Positions 53,171-61,189 of a DNA stretch of 64,000 bases are shown piece after piece. The position numbers were made by a program, and so were the translations under genes. Numbering within the stretch: position 1 is the stretch's first letter; each line of letters begins with the position of its first letter. The notes beneath the pieces were generated by a model. The model did not search any database, had not been told where the DNA came from, and was given only the letters and a program-made list of their open reading frames with translations. The DNA lies in contig OZ244969.1 in assembly GCA_965222725.1 (NCBI GenBank), positions 4,464,001-4,528,000 on the forward strand, read 5' to 3'. This DNA is from GCA-2748575 sp965222725. Lineage in GTDB: Bacteria; Pseudomonadota; Gammaproteobacteria; Pseudomonadales; Ketobacteraceae.

Positions 53171-53551
53171 TCAGGCAGCGGTAAACCGGATGATGCCGAT
53201 GGCGTCCTGGGTCAGATTGGTAAACGCACCGTCGTACTCCTGCACGTGCGGTTCCCTGCCTTCCTGGGACACCGTCACTTTCATATTAAAATGGCCGCTG
53301 CCGGCGTCATCAAAGCGCGCCGTGCGCAATCGCCAGTAAAGCATTCTTCCATTCAGGCTGTTAGCGGGACCGACATCTGCAATGTCTTCCACATCATCGG
53401 TATTGACACCGCTGGTAATTTTGAGGGGATTTTTACCGGCATTATCATACAGCCATACATCGTAGGCACCCCAGTTGGCGTGGCCGTAAGTGATATGAAT
53501 CCTGGGGGCAGGTCCGTTCGGATCGATCGCAAAGAGTTTGATATTGCTCAT
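53171..53551 (-). CDS. Small hypothetical protein
   Basis: A 126-residue protein with no signal peptide or membrane helix. The sequence is beta-rich (RIHITYGHANWGAYDVWLYDNAG, LYWRLRTARFDDAGSGHFNMKVTVSQEG) and looks like a small jelly-roll or Ig-like domain. The ATG at 53551 is chosen because AAGGAG lies 8 nt before it; a longer form starting 7 codons upstream would use the ribosome-binding site as coding sequence. Its partner downstream is the barrel-like protein. No family is recognised. Confidence 0.65.
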   Translation of the reverse strand: MSNIKLFAIDPNGPAPRIHITYGHANWGAYDVWLYDNAGKNPLKITSGVNTDDVEDIADVGPANSLNGRMLYWRLRTARFDDAGSGHFNMKVTVSQEGREPHVQEYDGAFTNLTQDAIGIIRFTAA

Positions 53552-53657
53552 AAAAAACACTCCTTTGTGCATCCTTTGTTGATCACTATATCAAAGCCCG
53601 GTGATCAATGAGCAGCGTTTGTATTATTACTGCTAAATTCCCTATGGTCTATAAAAG

Positions 53658-55346
53658 CTATCCGGAAACGCAATTGCGCCCGTTGGATTTGCTTGCGTAA
53701 AGCGCGGCATCCGCATTTTCAAATAACTGTTCTCTGGTCATACCTTTATGAAAGGTGGCCACCCCAAAACTGGCACTGATCTTTGCTACGGTTTCAAACT
53801 CGACACTGGTCAATCTTGCTCTCAACTTTTCTGCCAGAGCAATCACCTGTTGGTGATCCAGTTGGGGGCAGAGTATGGCGAACTCTTCACCACCCCAGCG
53901 CGCCAGCACATCGGTGTTTCTGATATTGCAGACCATGACTTTGCTGAATTTGATCAATACTTTATCACCCACTTTGTGGCCATAGCGGTCATTGACTGCT
54001 TTGAAATGATCGATATCAATCACAATAAGGGATAAGGCACCGCCATAGCGCTCAGCCTTGTCGCACTCATATTGCATTACCCGATCAATATAACCTCGGT
54101 TATACAAACCGGTCAGGCCATCGCGTATGGTAAGTTCCTCCAGTCTGCGGTTCTGAAGCTTGAGCCTGCTTTGTGCCAGACTCAGCTCACTGTTTGCTTC
54201 CTGCAGTTTGGTATGGGCTTTCGCCATCTGAGTGGTAAAGCGTTTCAGCTCCCGGTGGCGGTACATCAGAATCGCGCCACCGAGCACAATAAAAAAAGTG
54301 GTGATTTCCAGGTAGTATTGCTGAAGCAGGCTGGGCTCATAAAACATTACGGTATGCTCGTCTGGCAGTTCTGATTCATCTATACCCCAGCGTTGCATCT
54401 GGCGCCAGTCAAAATAGTAGCCATGAAAACTGTCCTGAGATATCGGGTTTCCTGGTACAGATATCTGTTGGTAACTTTTATCCAACAACAATTTTCCGAT
54501 TTCAAGGCCAACTCTCTCACCACTGAGCATGTAACCGCCCAGCACACCACTACCCAAAAGTGATGTCCAGAAAGAATAAACCGGCACCGTACTGACTTCA
54601 TTGATTCGTTGAATCGCCTGATAGGGTTCGTAACGCACACCTTCCCCATCCTCGAACACCAGCAGATACAATATGATGCCATCGGTTATGCTGGCCGCCT
54701 CCTTTTGCATGTTCTGGAGAGACCCGCTATCAATAACACGTAGCGTACGATCCGGATCCAGCTCACGTATATACCCTGTCACATCAAGCAGGCGTTTCTG
54801 TTGAGCTTTCTGCACACCTGCTAGAAGGTGTACAGGTTTATCAGGGGCAAGTTCAAGCACAGCTTGAATGGCTTTATGCAGTTCAAGGTAAACAGGAATT
54901 GTCACAGGCATTCCCTTAAGTCGGGCAGTCTCCTCATCGGGGTTGAGAACGATAGTTTTGATCCCGTTAAATGAAGACGGGTGTTCATTATAAAGTATCG
55001 CTGCCGGGGAACTTTCAAATACCAGAAAATCCAGCGAGGTACCGGAATATTTTTTTTGCAGATATTGAAAGAAATTATCCCTGTGTTCGCGCCCTTTAAA
55101 CCGGCCGGCATCCATGTATTCGTGGTAGATGATGGCATTTTCCCTGTGAACTTCTTCCAGCAACTCCAGGCCTTCTTCAAGTTCCCGCTGCCAGGGAAGA
55201 TCTTTGTTCCATGATGAAATCCACAATACTTCCAGCTTTTCGCCAGAAGCACCGATACTGTTACTGCTTATACAGAGCGCGATCAAGACTACACAAACAC
55301 GAAATACACACGCTGCCTGTACAATAACGAACAGGGGCGTAGACAC
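53658..55346 (-). CDS. Diguanylate cyclase with periplasmic ABC-type substrate-binding sensor
   Basis: A 562-residue membrane protein. A signal segment leads to a periplasmic two-lobed domain (about 38-325) resembling the ABC substrate-binding family PF04392: LEVLWISSWNKDLPWQRELEEGL, VPVYSFWTSLLGSGVLGGYMLSGERVGLEIGKLLL. One helix near 345-362, a coiled coil and a GGDEF domain follow. The active site is GGEEF and the I-site is RNTD, so it should make c-di-GMP in response to a bound ligand. The GTG at 55346 with GGAAG upstream is the likely start. Confidence 0.9.
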   Translation of the reverse strand: MSTPLFVIVQAACVFRVCVVLIALCISSNSIGASGEKLEVLWISSWNKDLPWQRELEEGLELLEEVHRENAIIYHEYMDAGRFKGREHRDNFFQYLQKKYSGTSLDFLVFESSPAAILYNEHPSSFNGIKTIVLNPDEETARLKGMPVTIPVYLELHKAIQAVLELAPDKPVHLLAGVQKAQQKRLLDVTGYIRELDPDRTLRVIDSGSLQNMQKEAASITDGIILYLLVFEDGEGVRYEPYQAIQRINEVSTVPVYSFWTSLLGSGVLGGYMLSGERVGLEIGKLLLDKSYQQISVPGNPISQDSFHGYYFDWRQMQRWGIDESELPDEHTVMFYEPSLLQQYYLEITTFFIVLGGAILMYRHRELKRFTTQMAKAHTKLQEANSELSLAQSRLKLQNRRLEELTIRDGLTGLYNRGYIDRVMQYECDKAERYGGALSLIVIDIDHFKAVNDRYGHKVGDKVLIKFSKVMVCNIRNTDVLARWGGEEFAILCPQLDHQQVIALAEKLRARLTSVEFETVAKISASFGVATFHKGMTREQLFENADAALYASKSNGRNCVSG

Positions 55347-55492
55347 AGGTATCTTCCCGATTTATATGCGAGGTAGTACAGACAGTATAGCCGCTGGCTA
55401 GTTTTTATACCCTTTCTGGATGCGCCCTGCTTATATGCTTTAGTAACCGGGTTAGCACCAAAGCGTATATATCTCGGGAACCCCTCACCAGT

Positions 55493-57523
55493 CTACACCC
55501 GGAACTGACTCAGCGCGGCTTTCAGCTGCCGGGTCTGTTCGGCCATGGAAACGCTGGCCTGCGCGGTTTCACTCGATTTTTCGGAGGTTTGTTCACCATT
55601 GTCGCGAATACGCAATACGTTCTTGTCGATCTCGGTGGACACATCCGCCTGCTGATTGACCGACTGGGTCACGTGAGTGTTCATTTCAACGACTGTTTCC
55701 AGTTTGCTGTTGATGGAATCGAGCGCCTCGATGATTTTGCGGGAGCCATCAGCCGTGGTGTTGGCCATTTTGAGGCTGTTCTGCATGGTGTCCACACTCT
55801 TCTGGATACGTTGCAGAAATCCCTGAATAATATTTTCTATATTGGATGTGGAACTATGGGTACGTTGGGAAAGAGAGCGCACTTCATCGGCTACCACAGC
55901 AAAGCCTCTTCCCTGTTCGCCGGCACGGGCAGCTTCGATGGCAGCATTAAGCGCCAGCAGATTGGTTTGTTCAGCAATACTCTTGATTTCATCCACCACC
56001 TGGGCAATGTTTTTACTGTCGTCCGACAGGTCGTTAATCGTGGCTGAGGTTTTCTGTATTTCATCACACAGCTGTGAAATATGGTTGACGGATTCCTGAA
56101 CCACCTGTGCACCATCTTTTGCTTCACGCCGGGCTTCGTGTACGTTCTCTTCCGCTTGCTGTGAATAGTCGGCAATGCCCTGGGCTGTCTGGGTCATTTC
56201 ACTGACGGCCACAGCCACGTGATTGGTATCGTCCAGTTGTTCACGAATCAGCTCATTGGTTTCGCCGGAAAGTGACTCTGTGCTGTTACACAACTGATAA
56301 ACGCTGTCGGCTGTTTCGCTTACCTGTTGCACCAGGCTGCGTACCCGGTCGCGACTCATATTAAAGCGATTAATAAGCTCCCCCATTTCATCATTGGAGT
56401 CGCCAGTGATTTCAAAGGTCATGTCGCCATTGGCCATGCGCTCCGCGCCGGCCATCAGCTTGCCAATGGCACGGCGAATCGCCACAAAAAATGCCGAATA
56501 CAAGTAGGCGGTAACGAACAATACCAGTAGCACTGCCGCAAATACCCTGTACATATAGGTCTCTGCGTCTGATTTTTGCATTTCCAGCCGAACACCCGCA
56601 TGATCCAGCAGCAACCGGGAAAAGCTGTATTGCTGCCGCACTTCACCCCTTATCAGCTGGTAGATGTCATTGGAGTTATCCGGCAGGCTGCCGGCGTTTA
56701 TGACTTTTTCATCCAGCTGCCGGAGTACGCGATCCACACCGCCGGTTATGGATTCATAGGCTGACTGTATTTCATCGTTCTTTGCCGTATCTGGATAAAC
56801 TTCCTGGTAGCTCACCCGGAACACTTCCAGTCCCTGTACCAGATCCTGATAGCTCTTATCCAGAAAGTCATACACAGAGGTATTCAGGTAGCCGGTGTTA
56901 ATGCCAAACATGGCGGATGTGAGCATTCGGTTGTTCAATTCGTGGAGCTTGAACATCCGGTCCTTGATCAGACTGAGTGCTGCTTTCACCGCCGGATCCG
57001 GATCGGCACCCAGGCCGGACGTATCGCGAATTAAAAGAATATGCTGGTCTATTTTGGTGATCAGCCCGGTCAGCTCCCGGAAAGCTGCGATCATTTCACC
57101 ATTGGATGCGGTGAACTGTTTGAAGTTGCCATAGGCCCGTTCCAGATCCCCTTTAAAGTCACCGGAATATTCATTCTCAAAATAGTCATCAAACTGGGTG
57201 AAAGTTTGTTGCGTAACGGCTTCAAAGGTCTGTTTGGCCTTTTGATGTTTGTTCTGCTCGTTGTGGGTTTCCAGTGCCAGTACAACGGTTCGCACATTGC
57301 GGTAGTTTTCCGCAGCTTCGCGCAACAACAGCAACTGGCTGATAACCCGGCCGGCCTCCAGTTTGCTATCCGCAGCCTGAATCTGCTGATAAGCCTGGTT
57401 GATCAGGGCATAGCTCATTACAGTGAGCGGTATGTAAAACAGCAGACTCACCAGAATAAACTTGTGTGCGTAACTGAGCCGGTTGATCAAGAGAATGGCC
57501 GGCGATAAGAGGCGCTCCAGCAT
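55493..57523 (-). CDS. Methyl-accepting chemotaxis protein
   Basis: A 676-residue chemoreceptor. One N-terminal helix (about 20-45), a large helical periplasmic sensor (about 45-330) and a second helix (near 332-350) precede the HAMP domain (IRRAIGKLMAGAERMANGDMTFEITG). The cytoplasmic signalling domain has the conserved hairpin tip EQTNLLALNAAIEAARAG and QGRGFAVVADEVRSLSQRT. It should signal through CheA/CheW. The ligand is unknown; no CheB/CheR-docking pentapeptide is seen at the C-terminus. It is downstream of the ceramidase-like gene by 113 bp. Confidence 0.95.
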   Translation of the reverse strand: MLERLLSPAILLINRLSYAHKFILVSLLFYIPLTVMSYALINQAYQQIQAADSKLEAGRVISQLLLLREAAENYRNVRTVVLALETHNEQNKHQKAKQTFEAVTQQTFTQFDDYFENEYSGDFKGDLERAYGNFKQFTASNGEMIAAFRELTGLITKIDQHILLIRDTSGLGADPDPAVKAALSLIKDRMFKLHELNNRMLTSAMFGINTGYLNTSVYDFLDKSYQDLVQGLEVFRVSYQEVYPDTAKNDEIQSAYESITGGVDRVLRQLDEKVINAGSLPDNSNDIYQLIRGEVRQQYSFSRLLLDHAGVRLEMQKSDAETYMYRVFAAVLLVLFVTAYLYSAFFVAIRRAIGKLMAGAERMANGDMTFEITGDSNDEMGELINRFNMSRDRVRSLVQQVSETADSVYQLCNSTESLSGETNELIREQLDDTNHVAVAVSEMTQTAQGIADYSQQAEENVHEARREAKDGAQVVQESVNHISQLCDEIQKTSATINDLSDDSKNIAQVVDEIKSIAEQTNLLALNAAIEAARAGEQGRGFAVVADEVRSLSQRTHSSTSNIENIIQGFLQRIQKSVDTMQNSLKMANTTADGSRKIIEALDSINSKLETVVEMNTHVTQSVNQQADVSTEIDKNVLRIRDNGEQTSEKSSETAQASVSMAEQTRQLKAALSQFRV

Positions 57524-57636
57524 CGTTCTTCACACCCTGTCGATAGTTAGCAGAAATGGCTTAATAATTAGAGCTTTAGTGTTTAAACCATATACCTGCT
57601 ATTAACTATAGCACCAGGTGACAGAGGTGATGGGCG

Positions 57637-59649
57637 CTATTGAAACATCGGTGAACATTCTCCACTGGCGGCAGAAAAACGGTAGCAGCCGCCAGCTTCT
57701 GACTGAGGGTACCAGCGAATTTCATAGCAACCCGACTGATAACGTATCTCAATGTCGTAGCCCTGGTCATCGGCAAGGGTGTTCCAGGCCCCGGAATCAT
57801 CCTGTTTTTGCACCCTTACCAGCGTTTGCTGCCACTGGAGCTGCCAGGGCTCAGCCCAGCGCAGCCGGGCCTTCCAGTAAGGCTCAATGGGGTGATCTAC
57901 CCGGGTGGGTAGCGCCAGCCATTCCGCTTTGGGGGCCGGGGCGGCATGTGCCACCTGTGCCGCCTGATATTGCCGGCACTGCATCTTGTATTGCCATACC
58001 GGGGGCACATCAAACAGATTACCCTGCTCCAGGGTGTCGGCCATCAGCCGCTGGCAGTGGCGGGCAATAAAGCCATTGGAGTTGGGGCCGTAAAGCGTGT
58101 GGCCGCCTTCGTAATATTGCTTTTCATATTCTTCTGCTGTGGTGGTGTAACCTGTGTAGCCGTTGGTGAGGCTCGCGACGCATACCTGCGTGTTGGCAGC
58201 AGTGGGGTCAGGCAAGGCGCTGCGAACGGCATCGGCAATTTCCTCCCCGGCTTTTACCGTGACCTCAAACGGCACGCCTACCAGTACCAGATCTCCCAGC
58301 TGCACCGTTTGGAACAGTATGCGGTGCGGGAAATCTTCTTTAGGCAAGAACAGCTTTTGCAGATCGCCCCCCACCTTGCGCTTGTGCCCCTGTTCAGGGT
58401 CGGTGGAAAACAGCCGGGCACTACCCATACCATGTTTAAAAAACGGCAGGTGATACAACACCGGTGTGGAATGCTCAAAGGCTCCGGCTGTCAGCGCAGT
58501 GCCCACCATCGGCCGTGATGCGATCCTGATGCCGTCGATCTCAGGCTCCTGATAAAAATCAACATGACGCAATCCGTTGTGAACAGGAACGTCGTCTTTA
58601 AGTGCAGAGTCCAGCTGTTTGAACAGAACCGCAGCTTTTTCTGCAATAGCACAGCCGATGCGGCGGGCTTCCGGGAAACCAATATCCTTGTGCACCACAT
58701 CCGGTGCTATATCGCCGTGGGTCCCCTGGCTGGGGCCATGCACCGGTTTCCACGGCGGGGTATATTCCTTTGTGATCCAGTTTTCCAGTTCACCGGACAC
58801 ATAGGCCCAGCTGTCGGCACTGAACACATCACTGGTGGCCGGAATACAGGTACCGTGTATGGAAAAATTGGAAAAGGCACCGGCCGGATAAAAGTGTCCG
58901 TCATCCCCTTTCAGATCAAAACGGATCATATGCAGGTTCGGGTTAACCGCCTGAAACTTCAGTTGTGGATCCTGACGATCGCCACTGGTGTTCTGATTGT
59001 TCAGGTATGGCACCATGGAGCGGTTGCGGGTAAGCCCTTTGATTTCAATAACACCGCTGGCAATTTTTGCCGGGCGCCGGGATTGGTACGCGCTGATCAC
59101 CGCATTGGTGATTTTACGGGAAATCTGTTGCAGCAATTCCCAGTCCAGCCCCGGTTTGTGGGAGGCAAACTTGTTATAGAAATCACTTTCCAGAAGCTGA
59201 CCGGGCCCGGAATGGGTGTGGGTGCAGGTGAGCATCAGACTACCGGGGTTAATATCAGTGTAAGGAGCTACCTGCTCCGCTACCAGATTTCGAATCAGAG
59301 CGGTACCGGCATGCAGATCGGCCTGCAACAGGCAGAAGCTTTCTCCGCTGGCGGGCCGCACGTAGAACACCCGGGCCCGGATACGACCACGAACCCCCAC
59401 CGCGGTTTGCGACATGGCGGAGTACCCGCCTTTGGGCACGCCGGGGAATGGGGTGATATCCACTTCGGCAACGCCAGCCTGCAGCTCGCCTGTTTGCTGG
59501 GGTTTTCCCGCGGGGTTGAAATGAACTTCGAAGCTCTGGCGCCAGGCGCTGCCTGACCCCGGAGTGGTCAGTTTGTCCCGCAGCTTGCCCCAGTTCAGGG
59601 GGGACTTTCTTGCCACGTCGCCGTTAACGTCTCGTTCCACATCTGCCAT
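57637..59649 (-). CDS. Neutral/alkaline ceramidase family protein lacking the serine nucleophile
   Basis: A 670-residue protein of the neutral ceramidase fold. Zinc-site segments are present: DLHAG, THTHSGPG (His144, His146) and NFSIHGTCIP. The catalytic serine of neutral ceramidases lies in GDVSPN, but the matching segment here is GDIAPD (312-317) with Ala315. No signal peptide is visible, so it appears cytoplasmic, unlike secreted ceramidases. It may hydrolyse another amide or ester, or be inactive. The last 130 residues resemble the Ig-like C-terminal domain of the family. AGGT lies before the ATG. It follows glgA by 64 bp, with no obvious functional link. Confidence 0.82.
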   Translation of the reverse strand: MADVERDVNGDVARKSPLNWGKLRDKLTTPGSGSAWRQSFEVHFNPAGKPQQTGELQAGVAEVDITPFPGVPKGGYSAMSQTAVGVRGRIRARVFYVRPASGESFCLLQADLHAGTALIRNLVAEQVAPYTDINPGSLMLTCTHTHSGPGQLLESDFYNKFASHKPGLDWELLQQISRKITNAVISAYQSRRPAKIASGVIEIKGLTRNRSMVPYLNNQNTSGDRQDPQLKFQAVNPNLHMIRFDLKGDDGHFYPAGAFSNFSIHGTCIPATSDVFSADSWAYVSGELENWITKEYTPPWKPVHGPSQGTHGDIAPDVVHKDIGFPEARRIGCAIAEKAAVLFKQLDSALKDDVPVHNGLRHVDFYQEPEIDGIRIASRPMVGTALTAGAFEHSTPVLYHLPFFKHGMGSARLFSTDPEQGHKRKVGGDLQKLFLPKEDFPHRILFQTVQLGDLVLVGVPFEVTVKAGEEIADAVRSALPDPTAANTQVCVASLTNGYTGYTTTAEEYEKQYYEGGHTLYGPNSNGFIARHCQRLMADTLEQGNLFDVPPVWQYKMQCRQYQAAQVAHAAPAPKAEWLALPTRVDHPIEPYWKARLRWAEPWQLQWQQTLVRVQKQDDSGAWNTLADDQGYDIEIRYQSGCYEIRWYPQSEAGGCYRFSAASGECSPMFQ

Positions 59650-59713
59650 TTTCGGTACCTGCTATACATCTGGTTTACCCAATTTAGAAAACCTGGCACC
59701 GGTTAACAATGAC

Positions 59714-61189
59714 CTATTCGGTCATACATTGACCTTCACGACATTCGCAGCGGCTGCGCTCGTAGATTTCCCGATACCGGGCAGCGCTGCGAGACCAGCC
59801 AAAATCCCGCGCCATGGCGCTTTGCTGGGCCAGGCGCCACTGTTTCTTTTTGCGGTAGAAACTACAGGCCAGCTGCACCGCGGCTACCAGCTCATCGGCC
59901 GACGAGCCGGTAAATACAAAACCGTTGCCTCCATCCGCCGGGCTGGTCTGGCTCAGGTCGGTGACAGTATCCGCAAGGCCGCCGGTAGCCCGCACCAGTG
60001 GCAAGGTGCCGTAGCGCAGGCTGTAGATCTGATTCAGGCCACAGGGTTCAAACCGGGACGGCATCACAAACACATCCACGGAAGCCTCAATACGGTGGGC
60101 CAGCGCTTCGTTATAACCCTGGGTAAAACTGATCTTTTCCGGGTGGGATTCACTCAGCTTTTTCAGTTCCCTCTCGAATTCATCATCGCCACTGCCCAGA
60201 ATCATCCACTGGACTTTATCGTCCAGAGTCTGACGAATGGCCTGCAGTACCAGGTCGATACCTTTCTGATGAACCAGGCGGCTGACAATACCAAACAAGG
60301 GGGTGCCCTTGGTAAGCTTCAGGCCGAAATGGCGCTGCAGATCCAGTTTGTTTTTAAGCTTCTCTTCCAGCGTATCTGCATCGTAATGGAATTTAACAAA
60401 AGGATCGCTCGCTGGATTCCAGGTTTCGTAATCGGCGCCATTGAGCACGCCGGTCAGTTTAGGGCTGACATGTTGCAGCAAGCCTTCCATTCCAAACCCG
60501 AATTCCCGGGTAAGAATTTCCTTTGCATAGGTCGGGCTGACAGTGGTTACCTGATCCGCAAACACAATACCGGCTTTCAGAAAGGACATGTTGTTATAGA
60601 ACTCAATGCCCTCTATCGACCACCAGGCTGGCGGTAACATCAGGGAATCGAATACCTCTCTGGAAAAATTGCCCTGATAAGCCAGGTTATGAATGGTAAA
60701 CACCGACGCCGGCCGCTCATCGCTCAGGGATAATAACGCCGGAACCAGACCGGTTTGCCAGTCGTTGCAGTGAACCACATCCGGACGCCAGTCCACATCC
60801 AGTCTGCCAAGGGCCAATTCGGCAATCACCCGGCTGAATACCGCAAAACGGCGGGCATTATCGGGCCACTCCTGCTTGGAAGTATCTACATAAGGGCCGC
60901 CGCTGCGAACGAACAGTTCGGCACAGTCTACAATCCACAGGGTAAGCCTGGTTCCCGGTAACCGCGCCTGGATCACCCGGGTGTTGTCCGGAATCATAAA
61001 GCCACTGACTTCCGCTATCACCTTTGATTTCTTGACCGCCTTTAACACATCGGGATACCCGGGAATCACCACCCTGATATCGGTCCCAGCCTGCTGCAAA
61101 GCCTGAGGCAAGCTATTGGAGACATCACCCAGCCCGCCGGTCTTTACCAGGGGGTACATTTCGCTGCTGGCAAACAAAACCCTGGTCAT
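59714..61189 (-). CDS. glgA: GlgA, glycogen synthase (ADP-glucose)
   Basis: A 491-residue GT5 glycosyltransferase that elongates alpha-1,4-glucan from ADP-glucose. The substrate-binding KTGGLGDVSNSLP is at the N-terminus; other family segments are HCNDWQTGLVP, TIHNLAYQG, GVLNGADYETWNP and, in the second lobe, MPSRFEPCGLNQIYSLRYGTLPLVRATGGLADT. The ATG at 61189 overlaps the glgB stop by 4 bp and has AAGGA before it; the longer reading 25 codons upstream lies inside glgB. The protein works with GlgB and GlgC encoded next to it. Confidence 0.97.
   Translation of the reverse strand: MTRVLFASSEMYPLVKTGGLGDVSNSLPQALQQAGTDIRVVIPGYPDVLKAVKKSKVIAEVSGFMIPDNTRVIQARLPGTRLTLWIVDCAELFVRSGGPYVDTSKQEWPDNARRFAVFSRVIAELALGRLDVDWRPDVVHCNDWQTGLVPALLSLSDERPASVFTIHNLAYQGNFSREVFDSLMLPPAWWSIEGIEFYNNMSFLKAGIVFADQVTTVSPTYAKEILTREFGFGMEGLLQHVSPKLTGVLNGADYETWNPASDPFVKFHYDADTLEEKLKNKLDLQRHFGLKLTKGTPLFGIVSRLVHQKGIDLVLQAIRQTLDDKVQWMILGSGDDEFERELKKLSESHPEKISFTQGYNEALAHRIEASVDVFVMPSRFEPCGLNQIYSLRYGTLPLVRATGGLADTVTDLSQTSPADGGNGFVFTGSSADELVAAVQLACSFYRKKKQWRLAQQSAMARDFGWSRSAARYREIYERSRCECREGQCMTE

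Noticed and set aside
58564..59556. A 330-codon plus-strand frame opposite the ceramidase-like gene
   Set aside because: Antisense shadow; no ribosome-binding site or recognisable domain, while the minus frame shows clear family motifs.
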